Of a stretch of 47,836 nt of DNA, positions 7,173 through 16,662 are shown piece after piece. Under the pieces are notes generated by a model, which ran no database searches, had not been told where the DNA came from, and was given only the letters and a program-made list of their open reading frames with translations. The stretch lies in NCBI GenBank assembly GCA_041853585.1, contig JBGZSM010000054.1:1-47836 (forward strand), read 5' to 3'. The stretch is from JAUNKE01 sp041853585. Its GTDB lineage: Bacteria > Bacillota > Clostridia > Peptostreptococcales > Filifactoraceae. The position numbers and the translations under genes were made by a program. Position 1 is the first letter of the stretch. Each line of letters opens with the position of its first letter.

Positions 7173-8493
7173 ACCTTCCATACGCATTTTCTTATATTTT
7201 TCGGGAATTGCCACATTGGTGTCGATAACGCTTTTTGTTTTCAATCTTCTTGGAGTAATATACTTTTTGGGAGACGGAAACTTCCAAAAAAATGTTTCAA
7301 ACCGGATTTTCGATGAACTTCAAGAACAATTTGATGAAAAAAATCTTCATTTAGAAACCATGGATATATTGCCCCAAAATACTTGGTGCATCCTTATCGA
7401 TAAAAACGGAGATATGATTTGGTCGCAAAACAAACCTCATGATATTGACACACATTATGATATCAATGATATCGCACGAATGAGTCGATGGTTTCTCAAA
7501 GACTATCCGGTATATCTTCGTACAACGGATTATGGCTTATTCATATTGGGATACCCGAAAAACTCCTATGCAAAATACAGTATTATACTTTCGGCAGAAT
7601 GGTTTGAATACGCCCCTAAACGATTGATCGCCATTATCGTTTTTAATTTGCTGTTTTCTTTGGCGCTTATCACTCTTTTAGGACAGAGCTTTTACAAAAA
7701 AATGATTCAACTGAGCAATGCTATCTATAATCTTCAGGAGGAAAAAAGCATCCGTCTCAACGAGCGCGGCATCTTTAAGGAACTTGATCGAAGTATCAAC
7801 AAAACATCGCAAGTCATTGAGCAAAAAAATCAGGCACTCAGCCTTAAAGAAGAAGCCAGAAGCAATTGGATTGCAGGAATTTCTCATGACATTCGTACTC
7901 CGTTGGCTATTGTACTGGGCAATGCGGAAGCTCTGGTACAGACCGGTTCACTCAGCGAAACACAGCTCCAAAAAATAAATGCCATCTCCCAACAAAGCCT
8001 CAAAATTAAAAAACTGATTGAAAATCTGAACTTAGTTTCTTCACTCGAATACAATATGCAGCCTTTAAATAAGAAAAAGGTTCGAATTTGCCCTCTTTTA
8101 CGCCGAATCGCCGGTGACATTATCAATCGAGGACTACCGAATAACTTTGATATCGAATTGGATTTACAAGATGAAAATACGGAGGTTTTAATAGACGAAT
8201 TTCTGATCGAGCGAGCAATCGTCAATTTAATGGATAACAGTATCCATCATAACGAACGAGCAACCATTAAGATATCCGCAAAAAACAACGATGGATATGC
8301 ACAAATAACTGTTTCCGATAACGGAAAAGGAGTTGCACAACATATCTTGGAGCAAATAGCGATTATTCCAAAAACAGCCCATGGACTCGGACTGCCAATG
8401 TCATATCGCATCATCCTATCGCATAATGGCAGGATGTCTTTTGAAAATAATAACGGCTTTACGGTGCAAATATTTTTACCGATTGCCAATTAA
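7165..8493 (+). CDS. sensor histidine kinase
   Basis: A 442-residue membrane kinase. A first transmembrane segment (about 8-35), an extracytoplasmic sensor region of roughly 115 residues (36-150) and a second span (about 154-173) are visible. The dimerisation/phosphorylation site is ISHDIRTPL with His241. The N-box lies around NLMDNSIHHNE and the G-boxes at VSDNGKG and HGLGLPMS. With a two-span, sizeable ectodomain sensor it resembles lantibiotic-sensing kinases such as CprK or NisK rather than the short Bce-type kinases. It is translationally coupled to the response regulator. Confidence 0.9.
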   Translation: MNKPSIRIFLYFSGIATLVSITLFVFNLLGVIYFLGDGNFQKNVSNRIFDELQEQFDEKNLHLETMDILPQNTWCILIDKNGDMIWSQNKPHDIDTHYDINDIARMSRWFLKDYPVYLRTTDYGLFILGYPKNSYAKYSIILSAEWFEYAPKRLIAIIVFNLLFSLALITLLGQSFYKKMIQLSNAIYNLQEEKSIRLNERGIFKELDRSINKTSQVIEQKNQALSLKEEARSNWIAGISHDIRTPLAIVLGNAEALVQTGSLSETQLQKINAISQQSLKIKKLIENLNLVSSLEYNMQPLNKKKVRICPLLRRIAGDIINRGLPNNFDIELDLQDENTEVLIDEFLIERAIVNLMDNSIHHNERATIKISAKNNDGYAQITVSDNGKGVAQHILEQIAIIPKTAHGLGLPMSYRIILSHNGRMSFENNNGFTVQIFLPIAN

Positions 8494-8540
8494 AAAGATA
8501 TGGATTTACTCGAATCTCTCTTACTGCAATCAGGTACAAA

Positions 8541-8588
8541 AAAAGCTGCCACAGAATGATTTGCTCATTCTCAGCGGCAGCTTTTTTT
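8541..8588. terminator. bidirectional terminator between the kinase and the NlpC/P60-like gene
   Basis: GCTGCC (8545-8550) pairs with GGCAGC (8576-8581), with GAATGA/TCATTC pairing inside; runs of A and T flank both sides, so it can serve both convergent genes. Confidence 0.85.
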
Positions 8589-8650
8589 CTATTTCGGCTA
8601 TTCCACGCTCAAACAAGCCATTCAAACCACTAAATGATTTGAATAACAAG

Positions 8651-9502
8651 TTACTTATTCTTTTTCACTCCGTAAATCGTTCGGAGCACTTCCTCCGCTT
8701 TCATCTCGCGAACTCTCTCCTCATCTTTCATCAACGAGTTTTCATGAATATCCCACCGCATTTGATTATAATTTTTGAGATAACTTTTATCCAGCACCTT
8801 CGGTTTGAACTTTTCATACCACTTGGGATAATAGGTCTTCATATATTGATTTGCCAATTTACTCGCCTGACTGTTTTTGCTCCCCTTTGCATTGACCGTT
8901 CCGTTGATTTGAACTCCGGGCGGCGATGCATGAACGAGAACAACGCTGCCGTCCGAACAGGAACCGATTACCATATAGACATGTGTTTTATTACTCATAA
9001 TATCACCAGGCTTATAATCTTTGACGGATTTTGCCGGTATGTATTTTCCCCAGCCCCGCTGAGCAAAATCCTTCGCCATCTTTTCCGCCTTCATCACATA
9101 ACCCTCTCCGCCATCTGTATGGTGAAGAAAATTATACATCGTCCAACCGACATAACCGGAGCAATCCAATCCGTTATGAATTTGGTATCTCGTCTTGTTG
9201 AAATCGTAATTTTTATTTTGCTTTTTGAAAAAACTTTCCCATTGCGCGCTCAAACCGATACTGCGCGCCTCAATTCCCGCAGCCGTATCCTCTTCGTTCC
9301 AACCGCCGCCCCATACATACATCGTCTTTCCGACCGGCTGAACGGCAATCTCCAGCAACTGCCGAATGCTTTGCTCCGAAACAGCTGTTCTCTTATCCTG
9401 CTCCTGATTGGTCGTCGTTTCGAAAAGTGCATTCGCCGGGTAAAAATCCAAACTCAGCAGCACCAACACGATCCCTAAAAGCATTATAAATTTTCTATTC
9501 AT
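8651..9502 (-). CDS. secreted NlpC/P60-type peptidoglycan hydrolase
   Basis: A 283-residue protein with an N-terminal hydrophobic signal or anchor (about 4-25). The catalytic Cys114 lies in LDCSGYVGW; His174 in NKTHVYMVIG and His191 in LVHASPPG are candidate partners. This matches the NlpC/P60 papain-like fold and would cleave cell-wall peptides outside the membrane. The start at 9502 follows AGAGGGAGAC directly before the signal sequence; an in-frame upstream start lacks such a site. The remaining 90 residues after the catalytic core show no domain I recognise. It is a single gene ending at a shared terminator. Confidence 0.82.
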   Translation of the reverse strand: MNRKFIMLLGIVLVLLSLDFYPANALFETTTNQEQDKRTAVSEQSIRQLLEIAVQPVGKTMYVWGGGWNEEDTAAGIEARSIGLSAQWESFFKKQNKNYDFNKTRYQIHNGLDCSGYVGWTMYNFLHHTDGGEGYVMKAEKMAKDFAQRGWGKYIPAKSVKDYKPGDIMSNKTHVYMVIGSCSDGSVVLVHASPPGVQINGTVNAKGSKNSQASKLANQYMKTYYPKWYEKFKPKVLDKSYLKNYNQMRWDIHENSLMKDEERVREMKAEEVLRTIYGVKKNK

Positions 9503-9708
9503 GTCTCCCTCTTTTTCTCGTCTTTTTAAAAATTGGTTTTGTGTTCCTTCCTTATTATAGCATCTCCATTCCATTCAAAAATATATCACACTGAAATGTT
9601 ATAAAATTGTAAAGTTGCTCTCGATGCCAAAAAATCTTCTCAAAAATTCCAACGCATGAAAGGAAGTCCCGAAATTGTATTTAAGTTTGATGTTTCTTCG
9701 TACAATTT

Positions 9709-9740
9709 AAAAGCCATCGCTCACGAGAACAATGGCTTTG
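9709..9740 (-). terminator. probable terminator of the GntR-DUF1648 operon
   Basis: On the minus strand AAAGCCAT pairs with ATGGCTTT, followed by a short TTTT-AAATT tail. It lies 95 bp behind the DUF1648 gene. Confidence 0.5.
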
Positions 9741-9831
9741 TAAATTGATAGCAACGGATTGCAAATTCGGATTGCTTTGGACCGATTTCAATCCGATTTT
9801 TTAATCTGTTCCTATTCCTGATGGTATTTAT

Positions 9832-10938
9832 TTACAAAATAAATGGTAATAGAATTGAAAACAAGATTATCAAAAGGATGACTGCTATGAAAATTTTTCC
9901 GGCTGTCGTTGCCACATTGATCGTATATCCGATGCCTACTTTTTTAGGAACAAGGGTCGCCGGGTCATTCGGATTATAATAAAACATTCCCCAAAGCCAT
10001 TTTCCGTCATCGTCATAACTTGCATTATTGCCCATCGCCGTTTCTGATTTCAAGCGCTCTCCCGATGTCCCAACCTTTAGTCCTACCAAAATTGGTAAAA
10101 TGACAGAACAAAGAACTAACAATGTTATAAATCCGCCCACTCCTTTGTCCAGCTTCCCACCGCTCATCGGGAGATAGGTAATCCCCATTAAAAGCGATAA
10201 GAGAAAACTCATGAGAGCAAAACAGATTCCCCACCAAAAATCAGCTTTTTCCGCTCGCTTGATCGCCTCGTCCAAATCTTTCGGACTGAAACTTTTGCGC
10301 ACCACCCTCATAAAATAGTGGCATGCCATCAAAGATAACACCATCAAGATGGAAAATATATAAGGAAACAATACTTTTCCCATCGATTTGGCTCCAAAGC
10401 TGTCCGGTTCTAAATAAAAATTATAATGCGTCGGAATTTTCTCCGGCAACAAATCATAATTTTTGATGCTCAAAATGATAGGAATAATTGAAATAGCCAA
10501 GCTTGGAATATAGTACCAAACAATCGACCTTCGCTTTGCACGACGAGTTGACATTTTCAAATCGACCGCAATTTTTTGCTCTTCAATGATAAATCCGTTC
10601 TCCACCTTCCATTCTTGTATTTTTTTATGAAATCCGACATAAACTACATTTACCGCAACAATATACAGCATCACCACAAAAAGGGTTACAATCACCGAAT
10701 TTCTCGGATAAAAATAGGTATAAAGCATAGCTAAAAACATAAAGAAAATCCCGAGCTTTGTTACTTGATTTTTGAAGCGGTCTATCATTTGGTGAAGCGC
10801 CGGGCTTTTCAAACCTTCTTCTGACAAAGTCACGCCCAATACGACATTTCGCTTGCTCAAAGTCGGAGTCAGTCTGCACAATCCGATTAAAACCAGTAAC
10901 TGAAGGCTGTTGATGAATAACAAAAATAATTTTGGCAT
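9832..10938 (-). CDS. DUF1648/DUF5808 multi-span membrane protein
   Basis: A 368-residue integral membrane protein with about nine hydrophobic segments. A DUF1648 segment is seen at LPEKIPTHYNF, with the following GAKSMGKVLFP. A DUF5808 segment near the C-terminus reads DDDGKWLWGMFYYNPND and continues to VPKKVGIGYT. Members of this group are commonly encoded next to a YtrA-type GntR regulator, as here (160 bp upstream on the same strand). The start at 10938 is preferred because AAGAGG precedes it by six bases, while the ATG six codons upstream has no site. The molecular function of the family is not established. Confidence 0.85.
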   Translation of the reverse strand: MPKLFLLFINSLQLLVLIGLCRLTPTLSKRNVVLGVTLSEEGLKSPALHQMIDRFKNQVTKLGIFFMFLAMLYTYFYPRNSVIVTLFVVMLYIVAVNVVYVGFHKKIQEWKVENGFIIEEQKIAVDLKMSTRRAKRRSIVWYYIPSLAISIIPIILSIKNYDLLPEKIPTHYNFYLEPDSFGAKSMGKVLFPYIFSILMVLSLMACHYFMRVVRKSFSPKDLDEAIKRAEKADFWWGICFALMSFLLSLLMGITYLPMSGGKLDKGVGGFITLLVLCSVILPILVGLKVGTSGERLKSETAMGNNASYDDDGKWLWGMFYYNPNDPATLVPKKVGIGYTINVATTAGKIFIAVILLIILFSILLPFIL

Positions 10939-11115
10939 AAGAAACCTCTTTTCCATCCATATTTAAACAAGGCAATTCCTCACTCTTGTGCAAACAAAAC
11001 CCTTCTCCCATTCTAACGATGTAATTGATATTCTTAATAGAATTCAACTTTTTGTAAGCTTGAAAACTAAAATTTCCCGATTTCTTTTATTATTGAAGAA
11101 ATCACAGCACCATGG

Positions 11116-11484
11116 TTAAAACGAATCCGCACAAAGCTTCATCAAAAACATCTGAATCTCTTCCATACTCATTCCGCGATTTTTAAAATCCGCAATCCAA
11201 TAACGCAATTCGTCCTCGCGCTCTTTGAGCACAACCTCGTCCATCTGCGAAAAGCCTTCGCGAATATAGACGCCGCGCCGACGGTCAATCTCCACATAAC
11301 CCTTTGCCTTTAGAATCTGATAAGATTTGTTGACGGTATGAAGATTGATTCCGATTTCTTCCGCCAACTGTCGAACCGACGGAAGCATCTCTCCGGATTT
11401 CAGATCTCCCCGATCAATTTCAAGAATGACCTGTCGAACGATTTGCTCATAAATCGGTATTTCACTTTTAAAATCGATTATCAT
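11116..11484 (-). CDS. GntR-family transcriptional regulator (YtrA subfamily)
   Basis: A 122-residue regulator: N-terminal winged helix (about 9-72, with LPSVRQLAEEIGINLHTVNK as the DNA-reading part) followed by a short helical tail of about 50 residues, the size typical of the YtrA subfamily, which lacks a large effector domain. A perfect inverted repeat overlaps its own promoter's -10, so it probably represses itself and the downstream DUF1648 gene. The start follows AAAGGAG. The inducing signal is unknown; cell-envelope stress is common for this subfamily. Confidence 0.9.
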   Translation of the reverse strand: MIIDFKSEIPIYEQIVRQVILEIDRGDLKSGEMLPSVRQLAEEIGINLHTVNKSYQILKAKGYVEIDRRRGVYIREGFSQMDEVVLKEREDELRYWIADFKNRGMSMEEIQMFLMKLCADSF

Positions 11485-11500
11485 TGAGAACTCCTTTCTC

Positions 11501-11539
11501 TGTTATATCCATAATATAACAGCTCGCACAGAAAGTCAA
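11501..11539 (-). promoter_or_regulatory. promoter and palindromic operator of the GntR gene
   Basis: TTGACT (11534-11539), 17 bp, TATTAT (11511-11516). The perfect inverted repeat TGTTATAT-5-ATATAACA (11501-11521) covers the -10 and start site, as expected for autorepression. Confidence 0.75.
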
Positions 11540-11760
11540 TTGCTATCCGAAAAATCTTATCCGACCTTCTTTGGTCGTGAATGATATGCTTTTTCCTTTT
11601 CTTATGTTACAATGCTCTTATAATTGAAGTCAGAATCTGACATCCGACGAAATAATTTGCACTGCGTTTTAAGCTTAAAATCGATTTGAACTTTATCGAA
11701 AAAATAGCACCGCCTTTATTTCGTCCACCATTTTTTTGAATATGTTTAAAAAGGAGCAAA

Positions 11761-12411
11761 ATGAAAAAAATTTTTCTGATTGAAGACAATCTCGATTTAG
11801 CGAATCAAATCAAATCCTATTTAGAAAAGGAAAATTATATCATCGATATAACTACCTGTGTTCAAGATGCAACCCGTCATATCAAATCGCATTACGACCT
11901 GAGCTTATTGGATATCCATCTTCCGGACGGAAACGGGATCCATCTGCTGAACTTGCTTAAAGACTGTGGACAGCGCGTCATCATCACAACTATAAAAGAC
12001 GACGAAAACTTTATAATACAGGCTTTGGATAACGGAGCGGACGATTATATTACCAAACCCTTTGCACTTGGCGTTTTGCGGGCAAGAATCGATGCTTGTT
12101 TGAGAAATTCCGTTCATTCTTCCGATAAAATATGCTACAAGGGATTCGTTTTTGACAAAAGCAACGGATGTATCTTTTTTGAGAACAAAATGCTTGATTT
12201 AACACCGAAAGAGCTTGAGCTTCTCTCATTGTTCATCCAATATCCCCACCGAATTTTTACACGCGAATATCTCCTGAAGAATTATTGGGATATTCACGAA
12301 AACTATGTCAACGACAACACATTGACAGTTACCATCAAAAGAATTCGAGAAAAAACCGGAAAGGAGAGTATCTTGACCATTCGTGGTATCGGATACCGAA
12401 TGAACTCATGA
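11761..12411 (+). CDS. OmpR-family response regulator (Bce-like module)
   Basis: A 216-residue response regulator. The receiver domain has the acidic ED pair (8-9), phosphoacceptor Asp51 in SLLDIHLPD, Thr in ITTIKD and Lys in ITKPF. The DNA-binding winged helix ends in LTIRGIGYRM. The start follows AAAAAGGAGCAAA. A TACAAT -10 with TG extension lies at 11608-11613, giving a leader of about 140 nt. It overlaps the kinase start by ATGA and heads a four-gene set with kinase, ATPase and FtsX-type permease, the arrangement of peptide-antibiotic stress modules. Confidence 0.9.
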   Translation: MKKIFLIEDNLDLANQIKSYLEKENYIIDITTCVQDATRHIKSHYDLSLLDIHLPDGNGIHLLNLLKDCGQRVIITTIKDDENFIIQALDNGADDYITKPFALGVLRARIDACLRNSVHSSDKICYKGFVFDKSNGCIFFENKMLDLTPKELELLSLFIQYPHRIFTREYLLKNYWDIHENYVNDNTLTVTIKRIREKTGKESILTIRGIGYRMNS

Positions 12412-13268
12412 CATTCTTCATTATAATTTGCGCTCTGATTCTCAGCGCTTGGATTACATTTTTGATTTGTAAATACAAAAACAAAAAGCGAATCAACGAA
12501 ATCCTGTCGCTCATTTCGAGACTAGAGCACAAAGATTATACATTTCCTATGAAACAGGATGATTTTTCCGTTTTAGAGGATGAAATTTACAAATTGTTTC
12601 TCAAAACGGTGGAGCAGCATGAGCTGACAAAAAAATTTGCCATAGAGCAGGGAAGAAATTTGGAGGATATCGCTCATCAAATCAAAACTCCTATCACTTC
12701 CATTTTGTTTGAGCTCGAAACAATACCTCCCGATGATTCCATCCTACATATTCGAAGGCAGGTTGTTCGACTCTCGGAGCTGATGCACATCTTGCTCAAA
12801 CTCTCCAGTTTGGAAGTACACCAGGAGAATATGAAAAGCAAACCAGTTCTGTTACCGGAGATTGTTGAATATGCGCTGGATGTCCTATCGGGCGATATGG
12901 AGAAACAAAAAATTTCAATTCAAAACAAAGTTGAAAATCATATCATAAATGGTGATTTTTACTGGCTGAGTGAAGCATATATCAACATTTTGAAAAATGC
13001 TATCCAAATATCACAAGAAAAAAACATCTATTTGTATTCAAAAGAAAACCCGCTATATATTGACTTGGTCATTGAAGATGAGGCGGGCGGAATCCCCAAA
13101 GAGTTGATGAAACATATTTTCAAGCGCTTTTATAAAACACCGGATTCAAACGGCTTTGGCATCGGACTTGCCATTTCAAAGCTCATTGTCGAAAAAAACA
13201 ATGGAATGCTTATTGCGATGAATAAAAATCAAGGCGCTTGCTTTGTCATGCGATTCTATAAAAAATAA
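12408..13268 (+). CDS. short sensor histidine kinase (intramembrane-sensing type)
   Basis: A 286-residue kinase with one clear N-terminal membrane segment (about 3-21) and no extracytoplasmic sensor domain. His90 in DIAHQIKTPIT is the phosphorylation site. The ATPase part has NILKNAIQ (N-box), EDEAGGIP (G1) and GFGIGLAIS (G2). Kinases of this size lacking a sensor domain in Bce-type modules take their signal from the partner permease; that is the likely situation here. The start codon overlaps the regulator stop. Confidence 0.88.
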   Translation: MTFFIIICALILSAWITFLICKYKNKKRINEILSLISRLEHKDYTFPMKQDDFSVLEDEIYKLFLKTVEQHELTKKFAIEQGRNLEDIAHQIKTPITSILFELETIPPDDSILHIRRQVVRLSELMHILLKLSSLEVHQENMKSKPVLLPEIVEYALDVLSGDMEKQKISIQNKVENHIINGDFYWLSEAYINILKNAIQISQEKNIYLYSKENPLYIDLVIEDEAGGIPKELMKHIFKRFYKTPDSNGFGIGLAISKLIVEKNNGMLIAMNKNQGACFVMRFYKK

Positions 13269-13270
13269 TC

Positions 13271-13304
13271 TTGTCACCTTATTGTCACCGAGAATACATA
13301 TAAT
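13271..13304 (+). promoter_or_regulatory. regulated promoter of the FtsX-type ABC transporter with direct repeats
   Basis: TTGTCACC occurs at 13271-13278 and 13282-13289, an 11-bp period. A consensus TATAAT lies at 13299-13304 but there is no good -35 at 17 bp. This is the picture of a promoter needing an activator, presumably the adjacent response regulator. Confidence 0.6.
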
Positions 13305-13332
13305 GGAGATAAAGATGAAAATGGAGGTGAAT

Positions 13333-14013
13333 ATGAATATTTTACGCACAGAGAATTTGACAAAAATCTACGGAACGGGAGATCATCGCGTTGTCGCACT
13401 GGACAGGGTCAATCTATCCGTGAATCGCGGCGATTTTTTATCGATTGTCGGAACGAGCGGAAGCGGAAAATCTACGCTTCTTCATTTAATCGGCGGCGTG
13501 GATCGGGCAACCGATGGAAAAATTTTTTTGGAAGAAACGGATATCTCCACTTACACCGAAAAAGAATTGGCACTTTTTCGACGCCGAAAAGTCGGTTTGA
13601 TCTATCAATTTTTCAATCTTATCCCCAGCTTGAGCGTCAAGCATAATATTTTGTTACCGCTAACATTGGATCACCGGAAGGTGGAAAAAGATTATTTTGA
13701 AGAGATTGTGGAAAAACTTTCTCTCAAAGAGAAACTAAACTCTTTTCCAAGCGAGCTTTCGGGCGGTCAACAACAACGCGTAGCCATTGCACGCAGCCTG
13801 ATTTATCGACCGTCGATTATATTAGCCGATGAACCGACCGGCAACTTGGATCGGAAAAATTCAGGCGAAATCATGGATTTGCTGAGATTTTCCAATAAAA
13901 ATTACAAGCAAACCATCTTACTGATTACACATGACGAGACGCTTGCGCTCGAATCCGACCGCGTGATCACATTGGAAGATGGTCAAATTATAGGAGATGA
14001 ATACTATGAATAA
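13333..14013 (+). CDS. ABC transporter ATP-binding protein, MacB/LolD/BceA class
   Basis: A 226-residue ATPase. Walker A is GTSGSGKST, the Q-loop lies in GLIYQFFNL, the signature is LSGGQQQRVAIARSL, Walker B is IILADEPTGNLD, and the switch His is in LITHDE. This is the class paired with FtsX-fold permeases. The start at 13333 follows ATGGAGGTGAAT. It has its own regulated promoter 30 bp upstream and overlaps the permease gene by 8 bp. Confidence 0.9.
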   Translation: MNILRTENLTKIYGTGDHRVVALDRVNLSVNRGDFLSIVGTSGSGKSTLLHLIGGVDRATDGKIFLEETDISTYTEKELALFRRRKVGLIYQFFNLIPSLSVKHNILLPLTLDHRKVEKDYFEEIVEKLSLKEKLNSFPSELSGGQQQRVAIARSLIYRPSIILADEPTGNLDRKNSGEIMDLLRFSNKNYKQTILLITHDETLALESDRVITLEDGQIIGDEYYE

Positions 14014-16513
14014 AAAAAATTTCTCCATTCTCCTATCCGTTTTTATATGCTCCCTGATTTTTACAATCCTCGGTTATACGGAATATACACAAACCATCGG
14101 AGCATACTTTGAAAACAAAAGAACTCATCCCGAGGATATTCGTATCGATAATGCTTTAGATGAAAAACAAATCAAAGAGCTGGAACAGATAGCAAATATT
14201 CAATCGGTCGGCTTGCAGCAAGAACCTTTCTCCGCAAAAATCGGCAATCATCTGCTGGAGATTACCAATTTCAATCCCGCTTACTATCAAATGGTCGAAA
14301 AAATGGTCGTTGAGGGCAAGGAGCCGAAGAATTCTCACGAAATACTTATCGGAAAAGATTTGAAAGAAAAACTCCGATTAAATCTCGGCGATACGATAAA
14401 CATCGACTTCGGCACCCGAATGCAAAAGGATAAAGCAATTTCGCCAAGCTCGATTCGTATTCAAAAAGAGGATTTTGAAATAAAAGGTTCGCACTCATTT
14501 ACCGTTGTCGGCTTTACACAACAAAAATATCATCCGAATATGCAACTGTTTTCTGCAAACGGATTGATTCAGGAGGGCGGAAAATACTATCCTCTTATCA
14601 AAGTAAAAAACATTTTTAAAATCTTTGAAACCAAGGAACAACTGAACACACTCATCCAACAGAATTATGCTGTGGAGCCGAATATACTGATCGACCGAGA
14701 CACTTTGGAATTCTTCGGGATTTCGGACGAGCGATTTATACCCTCAATATTTTTGTCTCGTATCGCTCCTTTGCTCATCATCGCCGTCATTTTGGTTTTT
14801 ATGGTAAGCAATGTCTTCAATATCTGGGCGATTTATAAAATCAAAGAATTTTCGATGTACAAATCCATCGGTGCAAGCAAGATGCAAATATATCTTCTTT
14901 TGCTCAAACAATCGATTACGATATCCATTCTTCCTATAATTTTCGGTCATTTGTCAGGCATAGGAATCGTCTATTTGATTTACCAATCGATGCTGCGAAA
15001 AATCAGCATGCTTTTTCAAATAACACAAGAGAATTTCCAGCTAAATTTTGCAGTGAGCTTTGCTATATTGGCAATTATCGTCCTCATTGTCATGACAGCG
15101 AGTATATTCCCGGCACGAAAAGTCTCGAAAATTGATATTATCGATGGTCTAAAAGGAAATTTGCATTTCAGAAATTATAAAAAAAGGCAACGAAAGAATT
15201 TATTTTCCGAGCTGAAAGTCAACAATCGAAAAATTTTCAGAGCACAAATTCTCGTTTCCATCGCGGGACTCGTTCTTGTTCTTCTGCTGATATCATCTAC
15301 CGCAATAGACAATATCAACTCTTATCTGTTCCACAAGAACGACTCCGGCTTCAATCTGTTTTTGCGCTACAGTTCGGCAAATAATCACTATCCTGCGATT
15401 TTTGACGAGTTGGTGGACAATATCCTTCCCGAAAAATATTTTGTATCCATTTCCAAATATATGCTCATCGATCGCGAAAGATTAAACTATTCGGATGCCT
15501 TTCAACAGATCGGTTTTGACAAAAAGTATGAGCGCGCCGATTCGATGTTTTCGCTCGGTTATTTGGAAGGTTCCCTCTACGGACTGGATAAGGAAACTTT
15601 TGAAAAAATCGGCGGCAAGGGAGATGAAATCTTATTATACAATCAAGTGCATGCAAGGCTTGATCAACCCGTCTCGAACCAACAGCCCGTACCTTATTTG
15701 GATAATGTGGACAAGCTTTGGATAAAATATGATTCGGATAAAGAAAAATATTATCCGATAACAATCGACCGTGAAATTTCGTCGTTCGGTCGAGCGGATA
15801 AATCGAAACTCCCTTTCAAAATCTATCCTGTTGAAGATTTGGGATTCTATCATTTGCCTTATCAAGTGATTTTGATAACCTCCATCGATGGCTTCAATCG
15901 AATCATTGAGAATGCAAGTCGAGACTACGCTGCATCCAATCAGGAGTTTCCGAGATTATATTACAACCTGAATCTCCAAGTGGATGCTCCCGCCATCAAG
16001 GATTTGAGTCTGTATGTGGATAGCAGAATGCACGAAACGGTTACGCAGAACGAAAAGTATCAAATACGAAATAGCGTCGTTGAAAAAGAATTCGTGCAGT
16101 CCCAAAAGAATTTCATAAAATTTTTAAACCTGTTTACATTGGTCGGCACGCTTTGTCTCAATATCGCAAACGGTTACTCCACCGCCAATCTCAGTTTTTT
16201 CAACCGAAAAAATGAAATCGGAACTTTGCTTAGCTGTGGTATGGATAGAGAGGAACTGAAAAAAATTCTATATGATGAATTAAAAAGGCAACTTGCAATT
16301 TCTCTGATTATCTCATTTTCTATAACATTGCTCTTTATTTGGTATGTAGTTTTGACCGTTCCGGGTATCGAGTGGCATTTGATCGTACGATTTATTTCAT
16401 ACCCTTTTCTTCTTTTTGCGGTCGGATGTATTGCTTTCTTTAACTTTTTGATTTACGCTTGTGCGATGAATTCCATTTTGAAAAAGGATATTCTCTCATT
16501 GATTCGAGAGTGA
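14006..16513 (+). CDS. FtsX-like ABC permease with two ectodomains
   Basis: An 835-residue permease. By hydrophobicity: one span (about 3-23), a large ectodomain (to about 250), three spans (about 255-370), one span (about 415-435), a second ectodomain (about 440-700) and three C-terminal spans. This is the duplicated FtsX layout with eight spans. Classical BceB has ten spans and one ectodomain, so this belongs to a different branch although the neighbouring kinase is Bce-like. The start at 14006 follows AGGAG at eight bases. Likely role: envelope protection against peptide antibiotics, by context. Confidence 0.85.
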   Translation: MNKKNFSILLSVFICSLIFTILGYTEYTQTIGAYFENKRTHPEDIRIDNALDEKQIKELEQIANIQSVGLQQEPFSAKIGNHLLEITNFNPAYYQMVEKMVVEGKEPKNSHEILIGKDLKEKLRLNLGDTINIDFGTRMQKDKAISPSSIRIQKEDFEIKGSHSFTVVGFTQQKYHPNMQLFSANGLIQEGGKYYPLIKVKNIFKIFETKEQLNTLIQQNYAVEPNILIDRDTLEFFGISDERFIPSIFLSRIAPLLIIAVILVFMVSNVFNIWAIYKIKEFSMYKSIGASKMQIYLLLLKQSITISILPIIFGHLSGIGIVYLIYQSMLRKISMLFQITQENFQLNFAVSFAILAIIVLIVMTASIFPARKVSKIDIIDGLKGNLHFRNYKKRQRKNLFSELKVNNRKIFRAQILVSIAGLVLVLLLISSTAIDNINSYLFHKNDSGFNLFLRYSSANNHYPAIFDELVDNILPEKYFVSISKYMLIDRERLNYSDAFQQIGFDKKYERADSMFSLGYLEGSLYGLDKETFEKIGGKGDEILLYNQVHARLDQPVSNQQPVPYLDNVDKLWIKYDSDKEKYYPITIDREISSFGRADKSKLPFKIYPVEDLGFYHLPYQVILITSIDGFNRIIENASRDYAASNQEFPRLYYNLNLQVDAPAIKDLSLYVDSRMHETVTQNEKYQIRNSVVEKEFVQSQKNFIKFLNLFTLVGTLCLNIANGYSTANLSFFNRKNEIGTLLSCGMDREELKKILYDELKRQLAISLIISFSITLLFIWYVVLTVPGIEWHLIVRFISYPFLLFAVGCIAFFNFLIYACAMNSILKKDILSLIRE

Positions 16514-16527
16514 CACAGAGAATCACA

Positions 16528-16564
16528 AAACCTCCTAAACATTATTATTTGCGTTAGGAGGTTT
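16528..16564 (+). terminator. terminator of the Bce-like module
   Basis: AAACCTCCTAA (16528-16538) pairs perfectly with TTAGGAGGTTT (16554-16564) across a 15-nt loop; a short T-rich tail follows. Confidence 0.7.
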
Positions 16565-16662
16565 CTCATGGTTTAGAAAGTAGTTGTTGTTCGTTTTCTC
16601 TCCGGTTTTATCTTTTAAAACTTTCGTATTCTCATGGTTTACATTTATGAAGAAAGTTCTTC

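Noticed and set aside
4015..8493. Lantibiotic biosynthetic cluster
   Set aside because: Only the exporter and a two-component system are present; no precursor peptide, LanB/LanC/LanM or protease gene is seen nearby.
8381..9478. Plus-strand frame of 365 codons opposite the NlpC/P60-like gene
   Set aside because: It has no ribosome binding site, overlaps the kinase end and terminator, and the opposite strand encodes a recognisable enzyme with catalytic residues.
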